From the NCBI GenBank assembly GCA_026874595.1, contig CM049320.1, forward strand, positions 14,323,488-14,387,487: DNA of 64,000 nucleotides. Reading direction: 5' to 3'. Source of the stretch: Sipunculus nudus (taxonomy: Eukaryota > Annelida > Sipuncula > Golfingiida > Sipunculidae). The notes beneath the pieces are model-generated. The model saw only the letters and a list, made by a program, of their open reading frames with translations. It searched no databases and was not told where the DNA came from. Of this stretch, positions 22,377 through 34,113 are shown one piece after another. The position numbers and the translations under genes are program-made. Positions within the stretch are counted from its first letter, which is position 1. Each line of letters starts with the position of its first letter.

Positions 22377-23084
22377 TTTTGGCAGCCAGGTCTGGGTTTA
22401 CAGTAAGCCTCACAACTTTCAGGTTTGTCAGACTGCTCAGTATTATTGCGTTAATTTGTGAACATCACAATTAACTGTTATATTACCACGTGAGTGACAT
22501 AATATTTTGTCAGGCAGTTTTGCACAGAGTTAGGTTTTTTATTTGTATTGATAGGTTTAAAAGTCTGTACAGCCGGTTGAGCTGAGACTATGATAAGCTG
22601 ACACACATACTTGGTCTGAGGCTCAGAATAAATGCAACATGTATAATAAGCTCTTGTGATAGAGCAAGAAATTACCTGTAATTAACATTTTAGGATTTTT
22701 GTAATTTAATCAGAGTTTTATTCTAATTATCAGCAATATAGTGTTCAGGTCATATTGTTGACACTGTGATTTTGTATATCAATGTATTGATAATCATATT
22801 GTTTATACTGTAATTGACAATTGTGTTAGAAGTGGATCTGTAAGCAGTATAGTAAGAACTTTACCCGCGACCCATATGGAGGGTCACATTTGGGGTATGA
22901 AAGTTTCTGTATTACACCAGGCGTAAGCTGAGAGGTGCAGGTTGTGATATCGGCATTGCCTCAGGAGACCTGATGGACGTTATTAAAAAAAGATTGTCAT
23001 AAGTTCCGGTAAGTTAATCAGGTACCATCAAGTAAGTTCCTTAAAGGAATACTCTGAAATGATTTTATGTGAGATCTCGGTTGC
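22377..23084. other. no feature recognised (possible retroelement leader)
   Basis: AT-rich, between the proposed left LTR and the first recognisable protease-like fragment. No gag-like frame is readable. Confidence 0.3.
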
Positions 23085-23960
23085 TTGATTGATATGAAGT
23101 TAGAAATACTACATACCGAGCAAGAACGGTATATGTTGCGGACTGAACCAACCAACAGTGGCCGCAGAGTAAGACTAAGTGGGTCTCTTGAGGTACCACC
23201 TAGACACGAGGTAAGAGCACCTGCTTTGTTGGATAAGCTCAGAGTTGGAAACGGTCAACTTGAGGTGGGTTTGGTGGAGCTCTCACATCGCTAGTTGGAG
23301 AGATTGGTCTCTTCCTGGGAACAGATTTAGTCAATACCACAAGTCGAGTATGCCTGTCGCCTTTATGAACCTATGTGAAGAGAGTAAGCACTTGCCCGCC
23401 GGACTCACAGGTGGGGTGGTGGAAGAAGTTATTAGAGTACCGGTGGACTCACCAGGCAGCAGTCCACTCAGTGCAAACGGCATGACTGCCGTGCAGCCAC
23501 CACTGAGTCCAAGACTTGAAATGACAACAACCGAGGCAGACACAAAGCAGGCTGCTCAATCAAACTGGCTAGACAACTGGAGTGTTGGCCAAATGTGCCG
23601 ACTCCAGTCCGAAGCTCTGGGTATCGCTAGAGCAGACACTGGATAGTGTTTTGACGATATCGCCCAAAATGGCAAGAAATATCTCATGAGAGGCGAAATC
23701 TCGAGGCCTTTTGAGCTAATGGATTATCCTGGAGATCCGTAATGGAGCTCTCTACCATATATTTGTTCAGGATTCAAAGTCAAATACTCTCTATTAGATG
23801 ATGGCGCTCCGTAGTTAGAATCACCAAGACGTTCCACAACATCAGACAGCGGTTTAACTGGCCTTGACCTCGATGAGACGTTGAACGACGGTGCTGACAA
23901 TGCAGAGATAGCGGGAGCCGGAAACCAAGACAAACGAGCAACCTAGACAGCGGGAGGCTC
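23085..23960 (+). pseudogene. Ty3/gypsy pol remnant (protease-RT spacer and integrase zinc region)
   Basis: In shifting + frames, 23150-23440 shows the spacer seen between protease and RT in animal gypsy elements: SLEVPPRHEVRAPALL, then LVELSH, and PVAFMNLCEES followed by VVEEV. After a jump with no RT or RNase H, about 23660-23930 shows an integrase zinc-binding pattern: LEIRNGALYH, then ITKTFHNIRQRFNWP and SRKPRQ. Several stops and frame changes make it inactive. The catalytic core of integrase is not seen. Confidence 0.55.
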
Positions 23961-24229
23961 CTGGACGTTGGCTGCAGTGGAAGTGTAAATTGTCGTAGCG
24001 AGTCCGCCAGCGAGAATTGCAGAAGAATTTAGGATCCAAGACCCGGATGTGACTCCAGATACACTAAACGGACCTGCATGTATGAGACCCCTAGGGGTCA
24101 TGGAGGACACTCGTAAATGTTTAAAATGGACTTGTTTAATGTTTGAAGTAATTACTGTCATGTTATTTATGTGTGCTACAATTTTAGCGATTTCTGTTAG
24201 TGAACGAACATTTTTATAAGAAGGTAGGA

Positions 24230-24556
24230 GCTGTAGCGTATTTTGGGCACGAGAAATGAATCTAGCAGGAATGACCGTGCGACGCACGTTCTTGGTGAAG
24301 ACGGACGTGAGGGCGTAGGCAGAATATTTGAAGACGCAGCAGTCCTCTATGAGGTGGCTTTGTGCAAGTTTTCAAAGTAGATGTTAGTTGTTGTATCTAA
24401 CATTTTGTCCAGTTGTTCTGTCTCCTGTTATTAATGCCCTTCGCCTAGGAACGTCACCTGTCCCCATCCCCTTACTTTGTGAGAGTCAGGAAATATCGCT
24501 CAGGCAGAGAGCATTTGGGGAATGTATTCCTTGGGAAGTCGGTATAAACTGTACAC
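24230..24556 (+). repeat. LTR-like direct repeat, right copy
   Basis: Matches 21990-22376 from about ttcttggtgaag through gaagacgcagcagtcc and cccttcgcctaggaacg to gaagtcggtataaac. With the left copy it brackets the gypsy remnant at 23085-23960, giving a putative ~2.5 kb internally deleted element. Confidence 0.4.
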
Positions 24557-24795
24557 AGAATTTGCAAGTATTCAGTGAAGGGCCTTTCCCTATGCGCACG
24601 GAAACGCGCGCTGAAAAATCGCGCCAGTGTTATTCACATATACCATGTGAACTGAACATCGCAAATCATGTGTACCTTTTCCGTGCACGCGGAAACGTGC
24701 GCGGGTGAGTCTTCTTGTGGAGGTCAAGGACGTGAATGCAATCTGCTTGCTGTCGTACCTTTTATTACATTTAATTGCTGCCCTTCTTGTCCATT

Positions 24796-24813
24796 TATAT
24801 ATATATACCTATA

Positions 24814-24871
<58 letters not shown>
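24796..24871. repeat. (TA)n tract
   Basis: TA run with one cctatag interruption. It is flanked by stretches containing cgcgcgg-aaacgc-like text on both sides (24600-24700 and 24920-24940). Confidence 0.95.
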
Positions 24872-24873
<2 letters not shown>

Positions 24874-25134
24874 GCATTTAATATAACGCTGGTGGACGGG
24901 GAAACCCTTGTATTTTAAGCGCGCGGAAACGCATCCATGGAAAAGGGTTCTTTAGTGAGCCCGGGTGCAGCTCTTTGTCTCTTTCTGCCACAGTTAAGAC
25001 ACTTTGATCTTAATTCAATTTATTATTGTTTAAGTCTCTTTTAATAATTGAGTTATTTGGTTAAAACCCCGGTACATACCAAGGGCACGATAGATTTGAT
25101 AATGGTCGGCCTGGTATAGCAAATTCGACTTGAA

Positions 25135-25380
25135 CGAGAAATAATTAGCGACCATTCTTCTGAAAACCAAGGACTTTTACTCAAAGTCAGCACAAACCAA
25201 GACCTGGTACTCATAATTAGCTTAAACCGAGGCATGTTACTCATGGTGAGCATAAACCAAGGCATGCTACTCATAGTCAAAATAAACCAAGGCCTGCTAC
25301 TCATAGTCAAAATAAACCAAGGCCTGCTACTCATAGTCAGTAAAATCATAGTTTGCTACTCAAAGCCAACACAAACCAAT
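25135..25380. repeat. 30 bp minisatellite, short copy (~8 units)
   Basis: The unit is about aaaccaaggcctgctactca plus tagtcagcat. The same array at 48150-48640 has about twice as many units. It truncates the RT fragment of the adjoining gypsy remnant. Confidence 0.9.
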
Positions 25381-25382
25381 AG

Positions 25383-25585
25383 CTCTGCCCAAGGCATCTA
25401 GTGTTTCATCAGTCCTGGGAAGTGGATAACTGTCCTTGAGAGTAACATTATTCAGTTTTTGTAGTCAACACGAAAACGTGTTGACCCATCTTTCTTTCTG
25501 TCCAGCACACACTGTGACTGCTCAAGGGACTTTTTGAAGGCTTGATGACATTCTACTTGAGCATCCGCTTAATTTCCTGTATATG
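25383..25585 (-). pseudogene. Ty3/gypsy reverse transcriptase fragment, copy 1
   Basis: Minus-strand frames read a gypsy RT start: FVIKPSK-like text, then KKDGST-type sequence and LNNVTLKDSYPLPRTDETLD followed by ALGRA. Changes and a stop interrupt it and it ends where the 30 bp array begins. The catalytic YxDD region is absent. It belongs to the same dead element as the gag remnant at 26775-28878. Confidence 0.7.
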
Positions 25586-25587
25586 TT

Positions 25588-26765
25588 ACAGTCAATGTGT
25601 AAAATCAATCAATTTATAAATTGCCAGGCATTTTACAAATTGTCTGAAAAGTCAGTCAGTTTATTTGGTACATTAACTGAAATGTTAAAAGAATGAGAAC
25701 CATTTTTATAAGGTTACAAAGATCTGAATGACATTTCATTTATTTCATATACCTTACTCTTACAAAACATTATTCCAGTTAAGATCATATTATTGTACAA
25801 ATTAATAAAAATTCGATCCGAAGCGTCCATCTGGCTAAATTCTAGTATTTGCAGAAATAATTAGGTCATCATATGAGATGTAAATATTATATTATCTCAG
25901 GAGAACAATTTCCTTTTGCACTTTGGGGAGCGGGTGTGGGTGGGATGTCCCCTCCCTCAATGCGGGAAAACTGTAACAAATGTATTTCCAAATTTCAGCA
26001 ATTTGAAACACATTTGTTGTAAAATAACAGGGAATATTCTCGCTTCACAAAGCAGAACGACAAATATCTAATATGGTGTAATATAATATGTCCACTAAGC
26101 CCCCCCCCCCCCTTGCTCACCAATTTTAACAAATAGAGATAGTATAATTGTTATTAAAACCTACCCTTTGTAACGCACTTAAGCATATCTTAATCATATA
26201 TTTGATATTAACAACCATTTAACTGTTGTAATCCTCAAACATTCTACAAACAGCATAATTCATTTCACATTTTATTGCACATATCAATGTTTTAATGTTT
26301 AATTAATCAAAAGCTTCCATTTGACTTGATTTTCGTTATTACATAAGCAAAGGTGTAGCCATATGAGTTGTGAAATATAGTATGCATATTTCATTATGTT
26401 ATAAAAGTCTCCATATTTCAATTATATGATTCTGGTTAACCCTCATCAGGCTGTGTATTTTAGTCTCATTACATGACCAGTATTTTCATAAATAGCCTAG
26501 AAAGAAGAAACAGGCATAAAGTTTGCTTAAATGTTGGTGGTTACACTTAATGACAATATCTTTTAACAATAATGAGATGTGTAAAATAGATTATTCCATA
26601 TCGATTCAGTCAATGTGTCTAATAAACTGACTATATTTTAAGTCCATTTGTAAAATGCCTTTAAATTTCAGTCATTTTAAATAGTGCCTGTGTGAATCAG
26701 TAAATGTGTAAATTGACTGAAAATTTCAGGCAATTTACAAATTGACTGATTTTACACACTGACTG
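25588..26765. mobile_element. MITE-like insertion in the gypsy remnant, copy 1
   Basis: Left end cagtcaatgtgtaaaatcaa, then caatttataaattgcc; right end ggcaatttacaaattgact, then gattttacacactgactg, an inverted copy. No transposase. A poly-C tract near 26101 lies inside. The same insertion at the same point of RT occurs in copy 2 (48907-49726), which is about 0.36 kb shorter. Confidence 0.75.
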
Positions 26766-26774
26766 TAGTATAAA

Positions 26775-28878
26775 CACTCCTCTTTCTTTGCTAATGGAGG
26801 TCGAGGGGATTCCTGTTTTGAAAGGTTGGGCGTTTACAGTGTTGATGCTATGTTGGATTAGATCAGTTTTACCGAGATCACATTGTCCCTAGCAAACACA
26901 TGTTGAACCTTGAAGAGTCGTTGTTCTTCATCTAGTTCTGATGTCCAATCGTGCAAGAGCGTTGTCTGGTGTTCCGGGACCTGCACGAAAGTGTCACTCT
27001 CTACAGATGTTTTTTTTTTTTGCCGGCTGTAACATTCTGAATACAGACGTCCAGTTATTTTGCAAAACGTAGAAGAGATGGTCTGCGTTAAAGTGAGTTC
27101 TGCTGCCCATAAGGAGATACTGGGGGTGTTGGTTTGGTGAGATGTTGAGAAACTCGTCTAATTTCTCTCACAACGGAGTTCCTCCTCTGAAGTCTCACAA
27201 TTTCGCTGTAGTTTGACACTTTTTCTACCTCGGGCGTTGCTGAACTTGAATCGAACACAAGCTGATTGGACTCTTCGGATTCGAAAGGCATCGAATTCAT
27301 GATCAATCTGGATAACAGCATGGAGGTTCTTCGGGTGTCCTTGCTGCATGGCCCATTCCAGATCATGGTCGTTCAAGGTATCGACAAAGGATGTTTTTAA
27401 CCAGAGTATCCTTAACTCAGCAGTTACCTTCGGAATTTCTTTCCTGAATAATTTCCTAATTTCCTGGGCTAGTGAGGACAGATTTTCGGCTTTATTGCGT
27501 AGCCTGGATGGTAGCTGGGCACAGTAGACCTCTCGTTTATAAGACGGCCCGAAGCGTTCTGTTAGTACTGAAACAATGAGAAATATAGTGAGTGCGCTGG
27601 CCTAGTTCTAATCGCATAAAACACACTGAGCCTGACCTCTTTGACTCGCTGCTAACTGCAGGGCTCAGGTTTAGTCTGACCATCCATTAAGTTGTGCAAT
27701 AAACTCAAATTGCACTAGATGTTTGTGCCATTCAGCAACCCATCAACAGTATCAGTCTTGGTAGCTGGTCCATGATGTGTTGGATGACGGAAATCAAGAA
27801 GTCAGTTGCATAGATGGCTCGTGTGGATTACTAAAATGAACTTTGTTCATCACCGGTGTATCGCTGTTCTGTGTACCTTTGGTAGTTGTACCAAACTGAG
27901 TCTCAGCTCCGTAGAGTTCATTTCCGGTAGACAGGCCTTTCATGTACCGATTCGTTTTGTTCTGGGGAACAACTAATATTATGATGATCACTGTCTTGAC
28001 GAACTCCTCAAACAGTATAACCCACAACAGGGGCTGGTCTGAAACCATGGGATGGTATTGGCACATTTACTGCTTGGGTGAAACTTGACTGTGCAGCTTG
28101 AAAATGACCAGCAGTTGTGAACCACGGATAAAAGATGGGTGGAGCTGATATATCAGTCATGCTTTTAACGCCCACATGTGCTGGAGGTATCTCATCACAT
28201 TGAGTTTTCTCCAAAAAAATGCATTTCATTGTATCTGGTAAGTTTGGGTGGTGAAAATAATTTGACTTCTTCGGGAGTCGGTCTAGCATTGGAGTCTGTT
28301 GTTGCACCAAACTCTTTGAGCTTCGGCAGTTATTGCAATTTACTCATCTGTGAAGTTGTGCATGATGATAACAATCCGTCAGTCACGTTTGCTTGAAATC
28401 GACACAAAGGCCGGGCGGATTCAGAAGCTGCATCGCCTGGTAATTTGATGCCATTGAGTGTATTTCCACCACATGGTGGTTGGTGACATTTTATCTTCAC
28501 ACCAATTTCCGGTTGCAGCTGTGTAATTGATTCTTACATCAGATCAACTTGTCTAATATGATCATGAAGTTGATTCCTACCTGTTGTTTGTGCTGATTAT
28601 ACATTTCTTGCAATTGGCGTGATTGCTGATCCATTGAAGCGCGAACATTTAGAAATACTCGCATCATATTGCTGAGGTCAAACGATGTCAGTGAGCGCGG
28701 TGAATGAAAAGATTGATCAGTCAGCAGGGGGATCAGTGAGTTGAATGACTGAAGGAAGCTTATTGTAATCACTGCTCAATTGCCGCATTTTTTCTTGGTG
28801 TTGACTGCTGGTTGTGGCATCTTGATCACTTAGAGTAGTGAGGAGGGGCGTTGAATTGTGCAAACTCAATTCAGACAT
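26775..28878 (-). pseudogene. Ty3/gypsy gag and start of pol, copy 1
   Basis: ATG at 28878 opens a frame starting MSELSLHNSTPLLTTL, broken by a stop within about 47 codons. The readable gag core is at about 27565-27250: LTERFGPSYKREV, LPSRLRNKAENLSSLA, then ILWLKTSFVDTLND and QQGHPKNLHAVIQIDHEFDA, the pattern of metazoan retrotransposon Gag. About 27000-26775 continues with pol text before RT (LDEEQRLFKVQHVF, TDLIQHSINT). Protease and zinc knuckle were not found, so a deletion is likely. Several frameshifts; inactive. Confidence 0.7.
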
Positions 28879-29267
28879 TTTTCTGAGACACTTAAAAATT
28901 GCCTTACTCTGAATACTCCCAGTAATCTTGTGTTTAAATAAATCTTAATTGTTTAAGAAGAGAGACATTTTTATTTTAGGTATTAAGTATTAATCAAACT
29001 CATTCTTATTTCCTGCAAAAATACTAATATATTAACTTGTCATTTACATTTAGTGCATGCAGCACTGACACCTGGTATCAAGGGTATATATTGAAACAAT
29101 TCAGCCTGAAATTTTGCTGAAATTTCTGAGTGAAATCCAAGTAGTTACACTGCAATTAGATGGCCTGTTGAAAAAAAATCTGATGCAGCAAGAATTCAAG
29201 AAGTTTAAATATAATAAAGACTTTTTGATAAAAAAAGACATTTTTTTTTTCTATTCAGAAGTGTAAA

Positions 29268-29287
29268 GGATCCCACCGCTGCCACCA
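29268..29287 (-). other. primer-binding site of gypsy remnant, copy 1
   Basis: On the minus strand TGGTGGCAGCGGTGGGATCC lies just after the LTR. It begins with TGG, as expected for pairing to a tRNA CCA end, and is identical in copy 2. Confidence 0.7.
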
Positions 29288-29289
29288 AT

Positions 29290-29739
29290 TTAAAGGTTAG
29301 AGGTCAAACCGAAGTATAGTTCATGTTGATCACCCGGCAAAAAATGACTCCCTGTATTTTAGTTAAATAGCTATGCACGTGCTAAACCGAATTATTTAAG
29401 AAGTTGAACTATTGTCAGAAATTTCCCAGAGCTGAACACAGATTACCAAGAATTACCTGAAGAAAGTTTACACAATAGTAAGTTGACTGATTAGAAGATC
29501 TCGCTGCTCACATTGAGAAGATGTCAAACGCTGATCGCTGTTGTCTCGCTGAGCTTTCTGGGTGTTGTGCACACGTTGAGCTGTCTACACTATCTGACCC
29601 AGACATGGATAGACGGTCCAATTAAATAGTTTCCCTTCAGGAAACTCGTTTGACGGGCGGAAGGCTGCAAGACCAGCGAAATCCCTGTTTACAGGCGGAA
29701 AGCCGTATTACCGTTTTACAACCGGAAACATGTCAGACA
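29290..29739 (-). repeat. 5' LTR of gypsy remnant, copy 1
   Basis: On the minus strand it starts TGTCTGACATGTTTCCGG at 29739 and ends near acctctaacctttaaat before the primer-binding site. The last ~17 bases kept in copy 2 (through ggctaca) are missing here. No matching 3' LTR is present; the element ends in the 30 bp array. Confidence 0.75.
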
Positions 29740-30954
29740 GGCCCCTACCAGCAAAACTTGCTTTTCAACCCTCGTTACATTACAAATGTACTTGGAATAT
29801 TATAACGATTATTATTTTAGTAAAGTCTTCGGAATGGTAGTTGGTGTTACTTTCACATAAATGACAGGCATACGACGGTACTTAAGCAGTTTAGGCTCGG
29901 TGTTTTATTGATTACAAAGTAGGAGGTAACCTGCTGACAGACACAATTAATGTCATGTAACAGTGAGAATTAAAAAAGCCTGTTACTCATTCAAATGACA
30001 CATTTATTCGCATTAACCAAGACTTGCTTCTCATGCAAAGAACTATACTTATTTCCATTAGTTGGCTTGTCATAAACACACCACATCAATCACATGACAA
30101 AGTAAATTCAGGTGAAGTTTAAGTACAGCGGGCTCTTCATGTCCTGCTCTATCCTGGCATTTAAAAAATTGCAACGTATAACATAAATTATTGGAAAGTG
30201 TAAAAAGATGTAACTGAACGAAAATCCGTTCATTTAATAGTATTTATTTCAACTATAAAATGCAAAGGATCTTAATTTTTCAACTCATTATTTTGGGCAC
30301 TGAAACTTAAAAGAAACGGCAGCATACATAAATCATAATTTCTCAGCAAATGGAACATCACTCAACATATGAAGATGAAATGATGGTACCTTGATATTTG
30401 CTCGAGGATACACTGAACATATCTCTAATGTGAGAGTAGTGTGTGACATACAGATAAGAATATATTACTACTAAGTGAACTTTGTCACCATTGATAATTA
30501 TATACTGCAATGAATCAAATACAGATAAGGTCTTATCTACAAGTGTTGTTCCGGGAATATCTCGACATACAGGTATGATAAAATATGAACTTTGAGACTT
30601 TAAAAACAGTGATACTTTGATAACAAGGAAACTCGCATATTGCTGAACGGATTTTATCTATACTGGTCTTACTATCAGTACCAAGAAGCCAGATATCATG
30701 CTAAAGCCAGCTCCCCTCAACTATACATGTGGTTATCTTACTGTTACCATATGCTATACTCATGATAAAAATACAATATATAACATTAAAAGTATTCCCT
30801 GAGATCCATTGATATAATTCAATGTTCTTTATGAAAAGAAGTGCTTCCGATGAAATTATCATCATAGTATGTAGACAGCGCTAACATCTTCACATAATGA
30901 CGCGATAGATATGGCACAGATTTGAGTTCCTAAATATACTTACCAAAAACTGGT

Positions 30955-30957
<3 letters not shown>

Positions 30958-31027
<70 letters not shown>
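30958..31027. repeat. (TA)n tract
   Basis: Long TA run with a shorter one about 15 bp further on. The same place in duplication G copy 2 carries a TA run at 53856-53903. Confidence 0.95.
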
Positions 31028-31029
<2 letters not shown>

Positions 31030-31573
31030 ACTGTAAAAGTATATATATATATATACATATATAAATATATAAATATGTATAAACTCTCATTAGCTCTCTC
31101 TTACACACAAATATTAATGAGAATCATGTCTATAACAAACATAAATAAAAATAAACATGTTTCTGTTGTTCTTATACTTACGCTAGATGGGTCAAAGTTG
31201 AACAGACACATTGATATTCCCGTGTGAGAAAAATGAACTACTACATTTATTTCCTGCTAAAGTTAATTGAAGATTGAGTTCCTGTGTGGCTAGGAGGGGT
31301 TTTGATCTGTTTGGCGGCATGTCACCATAATAAACAGTCCCCACAGGGCCAAACAGGTGTTCGGTTGTATAATATAGTAGCCCAATTGATATATATCAGT
31401 ATTATCTAACGCGCATGTTGCCATAGCCTGACGTAAAGACTGTGATATGGGTTTAAGTAATTAATGGGTTAATAATTGACTTATCGCTACTACAGAGGTC
31501 GCTCCGCCCCTTTTCGTCTCGTGATGAATTACACATGTCCGAGAACTGCGCATTTACCAGCGTGTTAACAAAC

Positions 31574-31699
31574 ATGGCGGATATAGCGGCATCAATCAGC
31601 AAATGCCATTACCTACAAAGTGTTCAACTGTCCAATGGAAAAAAATACCGGTTCTGTTCACATCTCAGCGAGGGTTTAAATGAGCCAGAGGAAAGCTGA
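31574..31699 (+). CDS. small ORF of 41 codons in a CpG-rich spot, duplicated
   Basis: ATG in the strong context aacaaacATGGCGG opens MADIAASISKCHYLQSVQLS and continues in a lysine/arginine-rich stretch to TGA at 31697. The copy at 54426-54533 keeps the start, frame and most residues for 33 codons before stopping at 35 aa. The upstream 80 bp (ctccgccccttttcgtctcg) is GC-richer than its surroundings. It may be a first exon or a small protein, or simply a conserved piece of duplicated DNA. No domain recognised. Confidence 0.3.
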   Translation: MADIAASISKCHYLQSVQLSNGKKYRFCSHLSEGLNEPEES

Positions 31700-32075
31700 A
31701 TCGCCCCATCACGTCGACCTGAGTATCAACACACAAGAACGAAAACTGACAGTTGGCCACTGTTCACTGTTCACGCAAGGCAGTTAAACAATAGTATAAA
31801 TATATGAAAGTAAGCTTTAATTTCATAGGAAGAATAAATATAAATGAATTTGCGGAATTAGATTTTAGTATCATAATCCAAATATCAGCAGCCCATGACG
31901 TATACTTTCCCATGAAAGTTGTATATATTTTTATATTTTTTATTGAGAGTGAAATAGTTTTTTTAACAAAATATTGATAATTTTTTAAATCAAAATATTG
32001 ATTAATTTATTCATTGTAATAGAATATTCTATTACGCAAATTAAATACAACTATAATCTTTAATATTATAATATT

Positions 32076-32078
<3 letters not shown>

Positions 32079-32117
<39 letters not shown>
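32079..32117. repeat. (TA)n tract
   Basis: TA run within a very AT-rich stretch (about 31920-32410) with no other feature. Confidence 0.9.
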
Positions 32118-32120
<3 letters not shown>

Positions 32121-33883
32121 GAAAATTATAGTGGCGATATTATTCATATAAAGAAATGAATATAATTTTATATAATATAATTTTATTAAAATTTAATGAT
32201 TAATTGAAATATTTTAGAAAAATCGTTAATGATTAATATTGATATGGAATATGAAAACCGAGTAATATTATCTCTATAATGATCATAATATTGTATTATG
32301 ATAACTTATTTCTTGTAAAATAGTAATAATGATATTAATTTATATATAAATATATTTAATATAGATCCATTGTTCTAATATACTTTATATCATATATCAT
32401 ATGATCCTATATTTTCATTCAAATTTGAAGCGCTCGGATGCACTTTTATTTTGATATACCGGAGAGTTCGTGTACCAGAAAGATTTATCTCACATGGAAC
32501 TTGGCAAATATTTTGTTTTATTCATATTTACATTCTCTGTGTTTGTGTATATATCAAGTATGGGGATTACATGTTATTTTGATTCTGGATTAATTATGCA
32601 TTGGTGTGTTTTGTATTGCATTAGCATTACACTTTTTTTAAAATATTATTGAATTTAGACGTATTCTGTTTCAGTATAACAGGGGAGTGTTCAGTCAGTC
32701 GCGGCAGTCAGTTTACCAATGAATGGTAATATCAAAACCTAGCAACACCAACGGGATAAGGATTCTTGTCTTGGCAGTTTTTTCATGGTAACAGGTAAAA
32801 ACTATTTTTTTTTCTTTTATATAGTCACACACAAAGTAAAATGAATAATAAAGAGACTAGAATATATGAAAGTCTAATAATATAAATCAGATTTGCACAG
32901 TAGATTATTAATAAATAAAGTACATGTACATTTGTATGACATCATCATCCACTGAAAATTTTCCTTAAACTGGAAATGCTTACATATCAACACCCAATTC
33001 AAAGAATGATATACCACGTTTCCGTTACCACTGATAGATCCTCCTGTCACTCATCCAGTAAATACTTCTGTGATGAAGTAAGGTGTCCAAAAGAAATCCA
33101 TATAAATAAAGAGATCCTGGACCAGCTTTACTCTTACACGAACAAATTTTCTGTAACTTGAGAGGAGGCAAAGACACTGTAAGTCAACGCTAGATCACAT
33201 AACTGTCTGTGACCTATGAAGAGAAAAGGGAAGGGAGAGGATAACTTAAATTTGGGATCATTTATAACTAGGAAAGCACAACTGAATTCTACATTTCTTT
33301 ATAACCTATATGAGAAGAAATTTAAAGCCTGTGCCACATCATATGGCACTCTCAGGTTAGAAATACTGTTTATTATATTATCAAAGTTTATGAATAAATG
33401 AGAGTATGAAGTGTTTGTATTTGCTTTGCGGAGGTATGCGCTCTATTTTTCTACTTTTCAATGAACTCCAGCATTAAAAATGAAATAATGATAATATTAA
33501 CAGTAATAATAAAGTTTCCGTTCAGTTACAATTGGCGTTTTGAATTGTTTATTGACATAAAAAGCGGCCCAGGTCTCTGTTTATAAACTCTTGAGGGTAT
33601 GCGTTCTTCAGGAAATTTTCATGAGTTTTCGGGAATAATCTGCCAATGGAGATTCGATTAGACATTGCTGTGGTTCTTGCTGATCATGGTCATCATGATC
33701 CACGAAGGACTTCCAGGATTTATCACAAATTTGCACGATTAAACAAGGGAATATGAGCTAAATAAATGAGTGCAAAGACGTTTTTAAGGGGGGGGGGGGG
33801 GACTTATGCACCAATGAAGCTAGATAAATTGGCTAATAACTGAATATATTTTTAGTTAAACATTTTATTTTTGTGTTTTGCAG

Positions 33884-34113
33884 GCAATTATTTCTGACTG
33901 TCCCTAACTGATAGGAATAAAGAAGGAACATTCACCTGGTAAAAAACGACAGGCAACATATCACTGGATTACAGCAATTTCAAAATGTTTGAACGGGAAG
34001 AAGCGATATATGGCGATGAGGGCTGCGTGGCCATCGATGTTGTATATGGAGGAAAGTGGGTAGACTTGATTTGTGATGAAAAAGCTAGGTCTGTGTGTGA
34101 AATAACAACATGA
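33884..34113 (+). pseudogene. disabled copy of lectin exon 4
   Basis: Acceptor gttttgcag precedes 33884. The length is 230 nt, the same as the functional exon, with no indel. The Trp of FWLSL is TGA and a second stop TAA follows FTW. The rest stays recognisable: YGDEGCVAIDVVYGGKWVDL, ICDEKARSVCEITT. No copies of exons 1-3 are nearby, so this is an exon fragment carried by duplication L. Confidence 0.9.

Larger units (their letters stand above)
25128..33590 (+). repeat. segmental duplication G, copy 1
   Basis: Collinear with 48128-56310. It starts at cattcttctga(a/g)aaccaagga and can be followed through the 30 bp array, RT fragment, MITE, gag remnant, LTR and a further ~3.8 kb of non-retroelement flank to an aaaagcggc(c/a)caggtctctgttta block near 33560. 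The shared flank shows this is duplication of DNA, not two insertions. By eye most bases agree, with many small indels. Apart from the listed items I see no genes in it. Confidence 0.9.

Noticed and set aside
23943-24287. 114-codon minus-strand frame
   Set aside because: Overlaps the proposed right LTR and the opposite-strand integrase remnant; no domain and no matching frame in the left repeat copy.
25135-25380. Possible CRISPR array (30 bp repeats)
   Set aside because: Units are head to tail with no spacers, in an animal genome; a minisatellite.
32470-32652. Similar small frames at 32470 and 55080 as a conserved gene
   Set aside because: Similarity follows from segmental duplication G; the frames differ by indels and length and are dominated by aromatic residues from AT-rich DNA.
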